Shown piece by piece: positions 25,153 to 34,419 of a DNA stretch of 53,185 nucleotides. How positions within the stretch are numbered: position 1 is the stretch's first letter; every line of letters starts with the position of its first letter. Under the pieces are notes generated by a model. It had not been told where the DNA came from. It saw only the letters and a program-made list of their open reading frames with translations, and did not search any database. Both the position numbers and the translations under genes were made by a program. This DNA comes from Nostoc sp. CHAB 5836 (GTDB lineage Bacteria; Cyanobacteriota; Cyanobacteriia; Cyanobacteriales; Nostocaceae): NCBI RefSeq assembly GCF_020829445.1, contig NZ_JAIVFV010000032.1:1-53185 (forward strand). The letters run 5' to 3'.

Positions 25153-25731
25153 ATGTATCTAATACCGCCCTTGACAATGATCGACTTCTTCCGTAAAAGT
25201 GAGGGGACATGGTTTACGGAACGCTCCGTTCATCATTTTGACTCGGCGGCGGATGAGTCGGGGGAGTCGAATTTGATTATTAAAGTTATGGAAAAGAATG
25301 ATCCCAAAGTCCAAGAAGTCTGTACAGCGCAAGGAATAGACTCGACTAAAGCAACAGGTGGTGCTAGCTTTGCATGGCAAGCTAACTTAGATACCAGGCT
25401 ACCCAATACCGATAATGCTGCCATTTTGGTTGATGTTCCTGACGAAACCAGGCGTTCTGGAAAACTGATCCGCAACCAAGGCTATGTTGAGAGTATTCCG
25501 GTTGTGAGTCGGTATAGGTTTGCTGATGATGGAGTGCTGACGATTGATACTGACTATGACAATAATCAAGGTCAGGAACGTTGTTGGTTTGTTACGGATG
25601 ATTTTCGCGTTAGGGTGAGTACCGTGCGAATGATGAACGGAGTCAACTTGATGACTTATTGTTCTGAGCGTCGTTGTGTTTCCCAAGAAGTCTTGGAGCA
25701 AATGATCAGTCGCAATTATGCTAAGGAATAG
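25153..25731 (+). CDS. CpcS/CpeS-family bilin lyase
   Basis: 192 residues. Family signatures: MIDFFRKSEGTWFTERSVHH at the N-terminus, then RRSGKLIRNQGYVESIPVVS and RYRFADDGVLTIDTDY, and the C-terminal ERCWF and VRVSTVRM strands of the lipocalin-like barrel. It is clearly different from cpeS in this window (ADESGESNLIIKVMEKND insert), so it belongs to another subgroup (CpeU/CpcS-III-like is possible). It precedes pebA by 207 bases on the same strand, which suits an enzyme that uses their product. Start taken at 25153 (GAGG upstream); Met-9 at 25177 is an alternative. Confidence 0.85.
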   Translation: MYLIPPLTMIDFFRKSEGTWFTERSVHHFDSAADESGESNLIIKVMEKNDPKVQEVCTAQGIDSTKATGGASFAWQANLDTRLPNTDNAAILVDVPDETRRSGKLIRNQGYVESIPVVSRYRFADDGVLTIDTDYDNNQGQERCWFVTDDFRVRVSTVRMMNGVNLMTYCSERRCVSQEVLEQMISRNYAKE

Positions 25732-25815
25732 AGATGGGGGAGAGGGGGGAGATGAGGGAGATGAGGGAGAAGAGGGAGATGAGGGAGATGAGGGAGATGG
25801 GGGAGATGAGGGAGA
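25732..25815. repeat. 9-bp tandem repeat (GAGGGAGAT type)
   Basis: About nine units of GAGGGAGAT/GGGGGAGAG fill the start of the gap between the lyase and pebA. It is the same unit as at 23018-23142. Confidence 0.9.
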
Positions 25816-25938
25816 ACTTGCAACAAGTCTTTTCTTATGCCGAATGGGCTATTAAGGAATGTTGCTTTGTTTCTCATAAATGAGACGTGCATGATTGCCA
25901 TCACTTATTTTCATGCAAGGGTTAACAAATCATGTTCC

Positions 25939-26673
25939 ATGTATAAGCCTTTCCTGGAATTTTTAGAAAAAGAGCTATTTCAGCGTTTTGATTTACAAAG
26001 TAGGGCCATTCCCCCTGGTTTGGAATTCAAAGTTAGCGATCGCGGCAGAAACCCAGCAACTATTCGCAGTTGGTGTTACCAATGTCAAGAGTTGCGGAAA
26101 ATTCGCTATACTTACATTGATGCTGGGGAAAGCGCTCAAATTTTTAACAGCGTGGTTTATCCGAGTCATCACTACGATTTACCTCTGTTAGGGATTGATT
26201 TTTTATCCTTTGGTAAAGTCAAAAATCTGATTGTGCTTGATTTTCAGCCTTTATTCCAGGATGAAGATTATCAAAAAAAATATATAGTTCAGCTCAAATC
26301 TCTCCATGATAAATACCCGGATTTGGCGCAAAACTTAGAAATGAAGTTTTACGATGCCAATCAGTATTTTTCTAAGTACCTATTGTTTGCCAAAACAGAT
26401 GCCGAAACGGTGGCAACGCGGGTATTTGAAGCTTTTCAGGATTATTTAAACTTGTATTGGCAAATGTTAGCAGATGCCCAACCGCTCCAAGACCCTGAAG
26501 ATATCCAGAGGATTGTCAAAGTCCAAAAAGATTATGACCAATATAGTGCAGACCGAGATCCAGCATCTGGTTTGTTTAGCAGTTACTTTGGTCATGAATG
26601 GGCAGAGCGCTTTCTCCATGAATTCTTATTTGAAGATGCTGTTCCCTTAGCAGTCGGTGTCAGCAAAAAATGA
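25939..26673 (+). CDS. pebA: 15,16-dihydrobiliverdin:ferredoxin oxidoreductase
   Basis: 244 residues of the HY2/ferredoxin-dependent bilin reductase family. First step of phycoerythrobilin synthesis: biliverdin to 15,16-dihydrobiliverdin. Start set at the ATG at 25939 ([20 protein letters not shown]), which matches the family; the open frame upstream is not conserved-looking. Core blocks [36 protein letters not shown], and [19 protein letters not shown] are visible. Order and the ATGA overlap with the next gene identify it as pebA rather than pcyA or pebB. Confidence 0.92.
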   Translation: MYKPFLEFLEKELFQRFDLQSRAIPPGLEFKVSDRGRNPATIRSWCYQCQELRKIRYTYIDAGESAQIFNSVVYPSHHYDLPLLGIDFLSFGKVKNLIVLDFQPLFQDEDYQKKYIVQLKSLHDKYPDLAQNLEMKFYDANQYFSKYLLFAKTDAETVATRVFEAFQDYLNLYWQMLADAQPLQDPEDIQRIVKVQKDYDQYSADRDPASGLFSSYFGHEWAERFLHEFLFEDAVPLAVGVSKK

Positions 26674-27425
26674 CCGAAGTGACGCTTTATCAGCCGTTTC
26701 TCGATTATGCGATCGCCTATATGCGATCGCGCTTGGATTTACAACCCTATCCTATCCCCACCGGGTTTGAGTCCAAGAGTGCTGTTGTGGGTAAGGGAAA
26801 AAATCAGGAAGAGGTTGTCACCACTAGTTATGGGTTTCAAACCGCAAAATTACGGCAAATTCGTGCAGCTCATGTACAAGGTGGCAATTCGCTGCAAGTG
26901 CTGAATTTTGTGATTTTCCCCCGCCTCAACTACGATTTACCCTTTTTTGGGGCGGATTTGGTGACATTGCCTGGAGGACATCTAATTGCTTTGGATATGC
27001 AGCCCTTATTTCGCGATGATCCAGCATATCAGGCAAAATATACTGAACCAATTCTGCCGATTTTCCACGCCCATCAACAGCATCTATCTTGGGGAGGAGA
27101 TTTTCCCGAAGAAGCACGACCATTTTTCTCTCCCGCTTTTCTGTGGACTCGTCCCCAAGAAACGGCTGTAGTAGAAACTCAAGTGTTTGCTGCTTTCAAA
27201 GACTATTTGAAAGCTTATCTAGATTTCGTAGAGCAAGCGGAAGCTGTCACAGATTCCCAAAATTTATTAGCCATTGAGCAAGCCCAACTGCGATACCTGC
27301 GATATCGGGCTGAAAAAGACCCAGCACGAGGGATGTTTAAACGCTTTTATGGTGCCGAATGGACTGAAGAATATATCCACGGCTTCTTATTTGACCTAGA
27401 GAGAAAATTAACAGCCATCAATTAG
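26670..27425 (+). CDS. pebB: Phycoerythrobilin:ferredoxin oxidoreductase
   Basis: 251 residues, bilin reductase family. Second step: 15,16-dihydrobiliverdin to phycoerythrobilin. Blocks [50 protein letters not shown] and [20 protein letters not shown] match the family. The start codon overlaps the pebA stop (ATGA), consistent with coupled expression and channelling of the intermediate between the two enzymes. Confidence 0.93.
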   Translation: MTEVTLYQPFLDYAIAYMRSRLDLQPYPIPTGFESKSAVVGKGKNQEEVVTTSYGFQTAKLRQIRAAHVQGGNSLQVLNFVIFPRLNYDLPFFGADLVTLPGGHLIALDMQPLFRDDPAYQAKYTEPILPIFHAHQQHLSWGGDFPEEARPFFSPAFLWTRPQETAVVETQVFAAFKDYLKAYLDFVEQAEAVTDSQNLLAIEQAQLRYLRYRAEKDPARGMFKRFYGAEWTEEYIHGFLFDLERKLTAIN

Positions 27426-27429
27426 ACGA

Positions 27430-27464
27430 GCGATCGCATGGTAAGAATTATTTAGGCGATCGCT
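27430..27464 (+). terminator. HIP1-based inverted repeat after pebB
   Basis: GAGCGATCGCATG and its partner GGCGATCGCTTTTGT, about 15 bases apart, form a stem followed by a short T run a few bases beyond the pebB stop. A plausible terminator. Confidence 0.4.
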
Positions 27465-27639
27465 TTTGTATCTAATGTTTTACAAGTTGAACCCAATAAT
27501 GGTAAAGCTTATTTTTAACCCACGGAGGTGGGTTTTGTTTGTATAGCCGCGACTTCTAGTCGCCCGGTGAGTAGTAAATTAGACTTGTTCATTCAACCTC
27601 TTAGGGGAGACAAAGCGTAGCTTTGGCGAGGTGGGGTTC

Positions 27640-28536
27640 TTAGGATACAGCAACATTTTTGAGAATGGTCATCGGCCCTTGGGCTTTAAGAATCTCCATT
27701 TCTGCTGCGTTTCGCACAAGCAAAGCACCAGCAAATCCTAATGAATTTACAGAGATAGATTGAAAATGCTCCTGCGATCGCGGTACAATCAACATCCATT
27801 CTCGTGTCATCAGCAGATTGTAAGCACCCAATTGCATTGCATCTAAACCCACTGCATCTAGCAAGGTGCGATAAACTTCCAATGTTGTTTGTGCCCCTGT
27901 AAATGGCGATTGTACCCAATGGGGATTTAGTGGTGCGAAAGCGTGTATGAAAGGAAGTCTTGGTAAAGTTAGGTTAGATTCATGAAATTGGGCTGATGTT
28001 AGCAGAGGTTCAATAGGTATCTGCGGCCCTGAAGGTGCAAGTGGTAGTGGCACTAATTGTAAGTGCTTGTGTCCCTGACTAGCACCTGCGATTTTACCAC
28101 TGTTATAAAATGCTAAACCATCAAAATCAGCCAAACACGCCCACATAGCCGTAAAATCTTCCAGAGTGAGTAAGCTTTCCTGTTCCTCGAAAGCACGGGT
28201 GATGATTAACAGGTGATCATCGACAACATTAAATTTATTTAAAATACATACATGAGTATCGGAAATATTTGCCACAAATAAATCCTCTTCGTAGGGTAAG
28301 AAAGGATTAAATTTTTGACCAGATGTAGCAGATTGTTTTTCCTGTTTCTCCTTGGCTGCTTTTTTGCGATTCAAGTTAGACAAAATCCGTACTAAAAAGC
28401 GCACGTTATCCTGTTCGACAAATTCAAATTCCGTCGCGATCGACAGCAACGCCCCACATTTTAAACCATGTTCAGTCCGTTGTTTGACACTTGTCCATAA
28501 AGTACCAGGCTGAAGTAAGATTTTATCCTGTACCAT
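27640..28536 (-). CDS. Ap4A phosphorylase (ATP adenylyltransferase)
   Basis: 298 residues from the ATG at 28536, which has GAAGGA 6 bases upstream; the longer frame to 28569 has no such site. HIT-superfamily nucleotidyltransferase with the motif GASQGHKHLQLVPLP (catalytic HxHxQ). It splits diadenosine tetraphosphate with phosphate into ATP and ADP. The N-terminal LQPGTLWTSVKQRTEHGLKC and FNPFLPYEEDLFV blocks are typical of the family. A family A MITE lies right upstream and must be passed or used by its promoter. Confidence 0.9.
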   Translation of the reverse strand: MVQDKILLQPGTLWTSVKQRTEHGLKCGALLSIATEFEFVEQDNVRFLVRILSNLNRKKAAKEKQEKQSATSGQKFNPFLPYEEDLFVANISDTHVCILNKFNVVDDHLLIITRAFEEQESLLTLEDFTAMWACLADFDGLAFYNSGKIAGASQGHKHLQLVPLPLAPSGPQIPIEPLLTSAQFHESNLTLPRLPFIHAFAPLNPHWVQSPFTGAQTTLEVYRTLLDAVGLDAMQLGAYNLLMTREWMLIVPRSQEHFQSISVNSLGFAGALLVRNAAEMEILKAQGPMTILKNVAVS

Positions 28537-28583
28537 TTTTATTCCTTCAGGCATCAATGGAACACGCAATTGGGGCGCACATC

Positions 28584-28714
28584 TAAGTAAGTCGGCGTAA
28601 ATAAAGCTAACTGGTGAAAGCTGTCATTTGTCATTTGTCCTTTGTCATTGGTAAAGGTTTCAGGTGTATTTACTTTTCGTAACATAGCTCTGTTTTTTTT
28701 CACCGACTTACTTA
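28584..28714. mobile_element. MITE, family A
   Basis: Ends TAAGTAAGTCGGCGTAAAT and CACCGACTTACTTA are inverted, with internal TCATTTGTCATTTGTCC array and CGTAACATAG motif. It sits 48 bases upstream of the Ap4A phosphorylase start. Confidence 0.78.
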
Positions 28715-28815
28715 TCATTGGTGTCAACTTACAGCAATTTTCAGGTAAATAGACCACACGGTAGGGGCGCAAGACCTTGCGCATTGCTGTCAACTTCAGT
28801 TAGAAAGATCAATCT

Positions 28816-29247
28816 TTACGGTTCTGATAGAGGTGCAAACTGTGCAAATACCTCTGCTCCTGTCAGATTCTTAGTTTCATTGGCAAAACAGTAATATTTC
28901 GGCTTTTCATCAATGAATATCTGATGATCGAAAACAAAATCTTCACAGTTATCAAAAAGTCCAGCAGGTATGAAATACTGGTTACTTTGTTTCAATTTGT
29001 AAAATAGATGGCTACCGCACTTGTTACAGAATCCACGCTCTGCCCATTCTGAAGATTGATAAACTCCGATATTTTCTTCACCAGAGAAGCTAACATCACT
29101 TTCACACTCAACTACTAACAAAGGGCCTCCACCCCAAGTGCGACACATACTACAATGACACGCTCCCACCTGATTATTCATAGGGGTTGTGGACAGGTTT
29201 ACTACTCCACACAGGCAGCTACCTTTTGCAATGCTCACATTAGACAT
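28816..29247 (-). CDS. GFA/CENP-V family zinc protein
   Basis: 143 residues from the ATG at 29247, with GGAG about 9 bases upstream. Zinc ligands are visible as GSCLCG (residues 9-14), CHCSMC and FCNKCGSHLF, the pattern of glutathione-dependent formaldehyde-activating enzyme-like proteins. Some relatives form S-hydroxymethylglutathione, but most have no proven activity. No pathway context here. Confidence 0.88.
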   Translation of the reverse strand: MSNVSIAKGSCLCGVVNLSTTPMNNQVGACHCSMCRTWGGGPLLVVECESDVSFSGEENIGVYQSSEWAERGFCNKCGSHLFYKLKQSNQYFIPAGLFDNCEDFVFDHQIFIDEKPKYYCFANETKNLTGAEVFAQFAPLSEP

Positions 29248-29295
29248 ATTTTTTCTCCGATCCAAAAAATGCTAAACAATTGGTCAATTATCAAG

Positions 29296-29427
29296 TAAGT
29301 AGGTTGGCGCAATTAAAGTTAACTGGCTAAGGCTGTCATTTGTCCTTTGTCATTGGTCATTAGTAAAGGTTTTAAGCTTATTTACGTTTCGTAACATACT
29401 TAACTTTTTTCTGCACCAACGTACTTA
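29296..29427. mobile_element. MITE, family A
   Basis: Ends AAGTAGGTTGGCGCAATTAA and GCACCAACGTACTT are inverted. The inside has the heptamers TCATTTGTCCTTTGTCATTGG and TTTACGTTTCGTAACATAC. Confidence 0.8.
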
Positions 29428-29560
29428 ATTAAAGGGTTTCTGAAGTCAGGTTAAGTGGTGTTGTAATAATCTTGTTAGATTTTAGATGATAGTGGGCATA
29501 CTGCATATATCAAGTCTCACTTTTTACGGTATCTAGAAAACCTCTTTCTAAATCTCTCCT

Positions 29561-30026
29561 AAGTTTTAAAAGTCCTCTTGTCGGTAACAAAACGTTTTAG
29601 ATCCCCCTAAATCCACGCCACTTGCTTCACTTGGGGAGACCCCAGACGCTCTCTACGAGACGCTAAAAGCGAACGCAGACTCGCTAACGCTGCGCTATCG
29701 CCCTTGGCGTCTCCCCTTCTCCCAAGGGGAGAGGCTAGCGCCAAGGGAGAAGACCGCAGTGGCTCCCCTTAAAAAAGGGGGACTTTGATTCCTGACAATT
29801 CAGGTCAATCTGGAAAACCTCACTTCTATTTCTCTCTTCCTTTAAGGAGAGAGACTTTGAATTTCCCACTTAGAGCATCGGGAAGGGGGTTAGGGGGTTA
29901 GGTTTTTGGTGGACTTTTCCACATAACCTGAATTGTCAGCTTTGATTCTTCCCCCTTTTTAAGGGGGGCTAGGGGGGATCCAAAAGTGCCTAAAGTCACA
30001 GTGAAAAACTTTTCAAACAACCTCTT
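29561..30026. mobile_element. Composite of stacked repeats in a family D MITE
   Basis: The family D halves lie at 29561-29622 (TTTTAAAAGTCCTCTTGTCGG, TTAGATCCCCC) and about 29935-30026 (GGGGGGATCCAAAAGTGCC, CTTTTCAAACAACCTC). Between them are about 310 bases of other repeats, including CCTTCTCCCAAGGGGAGAGG and a Lys-poor palindrome also found at 19560. This suggests insertion into an older MITE. No gene is present. Confidence 0.65.
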
Positions 30027-30047
30027 AAGCTTGAATTATACAATTTC

Positions 30048-31553
30048 ATGATTAGTATTACTAAATTCAATAGAAGTGACTTTATAGTTTTGATTGTGAT
30101 TGTCCTAATTGGTCTTATACATTTACCTTTTCCATTTGACGGAGATCAAGCATTTTTTAGGCTAGGCGCTTTGGAGATGCAACAAGGAAAGGTACTCTAT
30201 CGTGATTTTTGGGATGTAAAGCAACCGGGGATTTTTTGCTTTTATTTTCTGGCGGGAACTTTATTTGGTTTTAATGAAATTGGCATTCATATCTTTGAAC
30301 TTATTTACATGGTGTTTTTTTCTATAGTATTGTTGCTGAGTCTCAAAAGCTATTTTCAGCATCAGATAATCGCAAGTCTAGTACCTTTGTTAACGGTTGG
30401 CGTTTACTATACTGTTTCAGGGGCTTGGCATCTCACTCAAGTGGAAGCACTGGTTGGTTTTCCTTTATTCATTTGTCTTTGGCTGACTTATCAATCTTTT
30501 AAAGTTGAAGGGAAGCAAAGATTTTTTCTACTTTTAATGTCAGGCTTGATTGGTGGAATTGTCCTCATTTTTAAATTTATATTATTACTAATATTGCTTT
30601 CGCTTTGGCTAACTCTATTAATATATTCTGTAATTAAACGACAGAGACTTCAAAAAGTTTTTATAGGAATATGTCTTCCAACTTTCATAGGAATTATATT
30701 TCCTCTTCTATTAGTTCTTAGCTATTTTGCTTGGTTTAATAGTTTATCAATTTTATATGAGACATTCTTTTTATATCCACCTCGGATTATTGCTAATTCT
30801 CCATTTGATCCAAGTAAGTTTTTTTCGGGAATAAAATGGTTCTTAAATACTTTTTACCCTCTACTTTTAGTGGGTACTGTTGCAATAGATATATCATTGC
30901 GGAAGTCTAAGAATACATTGACTTTGTTACTTGTTATCTGGTGTATTTTTGCTTGTGCCGTTATTTTTCTACAACGTGGGGCATTTTGGGAGTACCATTA
31001 TTTACTCTTGTTTGTACCTGTGGGTATTTTAGCAACTAAAGGATTAGATGTATTATGGCAACCTTTAAAACAATTGACTTCCCCAATGACTACAATTCTG
31101 CTCATATTTTTATTTTTCTTACCTTTATCTTACAATCTTACAAAAAAGAGTGTTTCTCTAGTTAATCACAACTTTGCTTTAGCTGAAGATACACGATTGA
31201 AATATCAAAGTATTTTTAGAGATAAATATCCATCCCTTCGTTCAGAGGCTGAGTTGATCTCGCAACCAGGAAGTCTTCCTGGTGAGATTTATGTAGCTGG
31301 TGATCCGTCTATTTATTACTTCTCTAATCGTACTCAGGCAACATCACTACGTGGTTGGGCACTTGAATATTTTCTGCCTGAGCAATGGATCAAACTTCTA
31401 GAGCAGTTAGATTCATCAAAGCCTCCTTATATCTTTATTGATTATGTTCAGGAGCCTACTATCAAAAAAAACTTCCCAAAAATGCTGGAATTTATACAGC
31501 AAAGATATCGTATTTTACGTCAAAATAATCACGGTACTTGGTATATCCTTTAA
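30048..31553 (+). CDS. Polytopic membrane protein, GT39/ArnT-like glycosyltransferase
   Basis: 501 residues with about 9-11 membrane helices in the first 370 and a C-terminal extracytoplasmic domain. The first loop PFPFDGDQAFFRLGALEMQQ, then GKVLYRDFWDVKQPG, has the acidic residue and aromatic pattern of lipid-linked sugar transferases (GT-C fold). A transferase role is inferred from this pattern only. The gene is more A/T-rich than its neighbours, has repeats on both sides and no operon partners, which fits recent acquisition. A family C MITE starts at its stop codon. Confidence 0.65.
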   Translation: MISITKFNRSDFIVLIVIVLIGLIHLPFPFDGDQAFFRLGALEMQQGKVLYRDFWDVKQPGIFCFYFLAGTLFGFNEIGIHIFELIYMVFFSIVLLLSLKSYFQHQIIASLVPLLTVGVYYTVSGAWHLTQVEALVGFPLFICLWLTYQSFKVEGKQRFFLLLMSGLIGGIVLIFKFILLLILLSLWLTLLIYSVIKRQRLQKVFIGICLPTFIGIIFPLLLVLSYFAWFNSLSILYETFFLYPPRIIANSPFDPSKFFSGIKWFLNTFYPLLLVGTVAIDISLRKSKNTLTLLLVIWCIFACAVIFLQRGAFWEYHYLLLFVPVGILATKGLDVLWQPLKQLTSPMTTILLIFLFFLPLSYNLTKKSVSLVNHNFALAEDTRLKYQSIFRDKYPSLRSEAELISQPGSLPGEIYVAGDPSIYYFSNRTQATSLRGWALEYFLPEQWIKLLEQLDSSKPPYIFIDYVQEPTIKKNFPKMLEFIQQRYRILRQNNHGTWYIL

Positions 31554-31697
31554 AACTTACGCAACTGGCATATTATTTTGAGTTTGTAGTCAGGACTTTA
31601 GTCCTCTTTCATCAGGGCTGTTCGCGGAGCGTTCCCGTAGGGTAGTCCTTACTACAAACTAAAAGCTTTTATTTTTTGTGACACTTGCGTAAGTCCT
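31554..31697. mobile_element. MITE, family C
   Basis: Ends AAACTTACGCAACTGGCAT and TTGCGTAAGTCCT are inverted. It is close to 20004-20127 but has an extra GTTCGCGGAGCGTTCCCG segment. It abuts the stop codon of the membrane protein gene. Confidence 0.8.
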
Positions 31698-31805
31698 ATC
31701 CTTTTGAAGATAAGCCAAATCCCCGAGAGAGTTACTGTGATAACTGATAACTGTTAACTGTTCACTGATTTAATGGGTGGAGTGGCTTATTTACCAATCG
31801 CTTAC

Positions 31806-32068
31806 TTTAGCTGAAACAGCAAGAAGCCCCACGTCTCACTTTTAGGAGCGTGGGATGAATTGCGAGTGAGTTGACGACAGTTTCCCGACCCATGCGACAG
31901 CGCGGTCGGGAAACATGGAGAAAACGAACAAATCTAAGTTAAAATTAGCAAATAGGGGCGGCAGGGCATTCCGTCTCTCTAATAAAGCTCATCGCCTCCT
32001 AAGCAATAGCCGGATTGGGTGAGAAGCCTACACTGTACTGTACTCAGTCAGTGTAGGAGTATGTCACT
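31806..32068 (-). mobile_element. 263-bp IS200/IS605-like non-autonomous element, copy 2
   Basis: Identical to 10881-11143 except one base (A at 11132, G at 32057), and in the same orientation. Its GTGACATACTCCTACACTGA end supplies the last codons and stop of the NIL-domain ORF. Confidence 0.78.
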
Positions 32069-32296
32069 GTCATCCCAAACTTCCAACTCTAAATCGTGGA
32101 GATAGGTTAACCCCCTCTGAATTTGTGCATCTGTTCCTTGTAATTCAAGGTCAAACCAACCATCACCGACAGCATTGGCTCCCAAAATCGCTGCGGTGAT
32201 ATTTACAGTCAGCCCATAGTCAGACACCAGGCGAGAAATGACAGGTTCCTGGTGATAATCCTTGGGAATTCTGAGTCGAATCCGTTTCCTCTCCAA
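32048..32296 (-). CDS. NIL-domain protein, altered at both ends
   Basis: 82 residues forming one NIL domain (ferredoxin-like ligand/regulatory fold: YHQEPVISRLVSDYGLTVNI and DGWFDLELQG). NIL proteins are often found next to methionine or sulfate transporters. It follows cysW on the same strand, 156 bases away. The start is a TTG in a palindromic repeat (CTCTCCCCG..CGGGGAGAG at 32305-32325), and the last five residues plus stop (DILLH) come from the 263-bp mobile element. It may be a trimmed but working gene or a decaying one. Confidence 0.7.
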   Translation of the reverse strand: MERKRIRLRIPKDYHQEPVISRLVSDYGLTVNITAAILGANAVGDGWFDLELQGTDAQIQRGLTYLHDLELEVWDDSDILLH

Positions 32297-32452
32297 AGCT
32301 CTCCCCGAAACGGGGAGAGGCTTTGAAACCCAGTTGTTGTTTTTCTCTGCTTGTATGAAACCACCCTGCCCCCCCTTTTTTTTAAAGGAGTCGCCATAGG
32401 CGGGAAAATCTTAACCGAACCGTATTGGGATAACTATAATCGCTTAATTTTT

Positions 32453-33328
32453 CTATTGGACATCTTTAATGCGGGTTTTCCGTTCTAAAAGCTCCTTCAG
32501 CACCAAGGTGACTACTGCTAGCAATGCTAACAGTACAGCCGCAGAGAAAGCAGCTTCGGTTTCGTATTGTTTGTAAGCGTCTTCTACAAACAGTGGTAGA
32601 CTTTGGGTTTGGTCAGCAATGTTCCCAGATACTACTGAAACCGCTCCGAATTCACCCATTGCTCTGGCATTGGTCAAAATTAAACCGTACAGTAAGCCCC
32701 AGCGAATACTAGGTAAGGTGACGCGCCAAAATATCTGCCAGTCTTTTGCACCTAGAGTTCTAGCAGCTTCTTCTTCATCCTTGCCAAACTCTTCTAAAAC
32801 AGGAATCACTTCCCGCGCGACAAAGGGCATACTCACGAAGGCTGTAGCCAGCAACATACCTGGAAAGGCAAAGATAATCTTGATATCATGTGCCTGGAGC
32901 CAAGGGCCAAACCACCCTTGCCGTCCGTAAAGTAGCACAAGCATCAATCCTGCGACTACAGGCGAAATCGAGAAAGGTAGGTCAATAATGCTCAAAACTA
33001 TGGTGCGTCCAGGAAATTTATGACGAGCGATCGCCCAAGCTGCACATAAACCAAATACCGTATTTAAAGGTAGAGAAATCAAAGCCAGCAAAAATGTCAG
33101 CCAAACTGCATGGAAAAAATCTGGTCGCGTCAGGTTAGATAGAAACGGCCCAACTCCCTTGCTGAAAGCTTGGACAAAAACGTTAATTGCTGGGATGTAT
33201 TGAACTAGGGCTAAATAGGCGATCGCTATCCCAATCAAAACTATTGGCATCCAACTCTTTTGCTCTTTAGTCTTGGCTATATTTGTATCAGATGCAGATG
33301 AGTGAAAACTTGGCTTATCTAGTGTCAT
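32453..33328 (-). CDS. cysW: Sulfate ABC transporter permease CysW
   Basis: 291 residues, six membrane helices. The permease loop for ATPase contact is [21 protein letters not shown], and the family end [15 protein letters not shown] is present. Partner of CysT in the membrane channel for sulfate/thiosulfate. Its start overlaps the 3' end of cysT by 14 bases. No cysA ATPase gene is in the window. Confidence 0.95.
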   Translation of the reverse strand: MTLDKPSFHSSASDTNIAKTKEQKSWMPIVLIGIAIAYLALVQYIPAINVFVQAFSKGVGPFLSNLTRPDFFHAVWLTFLLALISLPLNTVFGLCAAWAIARHKFPGRTIVLSIIDLPFSISPVVAGLMLVLLYGRQGWFGPWLQAHDIKIIFAFPGMLLATAFVSMPFVAREVIPVLEEFGKDEEEAARTLGAKDWQIFWRVTLPSIRWGLLYGLILTNARAMGEFGAVSVVSGNIADQTQSLPLFVEDAYKQYETEAAFSAAVLLALLAVVTLVLKELLERKTRIKDVQ

Positions 33329-34181
33329 ATCGCCTTGCCCATGCTTGTAAGAAATTAATTGCTAATAGCAGTACCAATGAAATTGATAGTAAAACTATGC
33401 CAATTACTGTTGCACCAGAATAATCATATTGCTCTAATCGCTGGAAAATCAGTACAGGTGCGATTAAATCTTGGTAGGGCGTGTTGGAAGAGATAATCAC
33501 AGTTGAACCATATTCTCCAACTGCACGGGAGAAACCCAAGGCAACACCAGTCAAAATGGTGGGAAATAAAGGCGGCAAAATCACTTTCCAGAAGGTCTGC
33601 CATTGAGAAGCACCCAGACACCAGGCGGCTTCTTCAATTTCATGTTCCATTTCTTGAAGCACGGGTTGCACAGTTCTGACAATAAAAGGTAGTGAGATAA
33701 ATATCATTGCTACCGCTACTCCCGTGCGGGTAAAAGATACTTTAATTCCCAGTGGTGTTAGTAGTGAACCTATCCAACCATTATCGCTGTAAACTGTTGC
33801 CAAAGTTAACCCTGCTACCGAAGTTGGTAGGGCAAAGGGTAAATCTACGGTGGCATCAATCAAGGATTTGAAGGGAAAGTCGTAGCGAACCAGAACCCAA
33901 GCAATCAAAGTTCCAAATACGCCATTGAGTAAGGCAGCGAAGATTGCCGTAACAAACGTGACATTGTATGTTGCTAATGCGATATCACTGGTTGCGATCG
34001 CCCAAAACTTAGATGGAGGTTCTGTACCTGCTTTCAGGAACATGGCAATTATGGGGATAAACAACATTACTGTCAGGTATCCAATGGTGATTCGCCAAGT
34101 CCAAGGAACTCGCCCCAATTTCTTCCAGAATGGCGTTTTGCATTCAACTTCTACAAAAGGAGATACAGTTGTCATAGTCAA
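33315..34181 (-). CDS. cysT: Sulfate ABC transporter permease CysT
   Basis: 288 residues, six membrane helices. The coupling loop is [22 protein letters not shown] and the [16 protein letters not shown] motif is typical for CysT/CysU. It lies downstream of sbpA across a 238-bp gap holding a family B MITE, and overlaps cysW. Confidence 0.95.
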   Translation of the reverse strand: MTMTTVSPFVEVECKTPFWKKLGRVPWTWRITIGYLTVMLFIPIIAMFLKAGTEPPSKFWAIATSDIALATYNVTFVTAIFAALLNGVFGTLIAWVLVRYDFPFKSLIDATVDLPFALPTSVAGLTLATVYSDNGWIGSLLTPLGIKVSFTRTGVAVAMIFISLPFIVRTVQPVLQEMEHEIEEAAWCLGASQWQTFWKVILPPLFPTILTGVALGFSRAVGEYGSTVIISSNTPYQDLIAPVLIFQRLEQYDYSGATVIGIVLLSISLVLLLAINFLQAWARRYDTR

Positions 34182-34249
34182 AAATTAAAAATTTAACAAA
34201 AGTTTTTGTCCGTATTCGTAATTCGTAATTAAACCTCATCTAAGTTGAG

Positions 34250-34342
34250 AACCCTAGTTTTCGCCCTAAATATGCGTTACCCAGAACCCTTGTAGAGACG
34301 TAGCAGTGCTACGTCTCTACATTTTTTTTCACTCCTATGTCT
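34250..34342. mobile_element. MITE, family B
   Basis: AAATATGCGTTACCCAGAAC, the perfect inverted repeat GTAGAGACGTAGCA..TGCTACGTCTCTAC and the end CTCCTATGTCT match other family B copies; the left end is degraded. It lies between sbpA and cysT. Confidence 0.7.
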
Positions 34343-34419
34343 AATCTTGTAGGGGGAAGGGAGTAGCTGGTCTATCTTTCAATTACGAATTAGCGCATCG
34401 GGGCGTAGCCCATTACAAA

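Noticed and set aside
25716-25904. Minus-strand frame rich in Leu-Pro-His
   Set aside because: It translates the 9-bp repeat array and has no family features.
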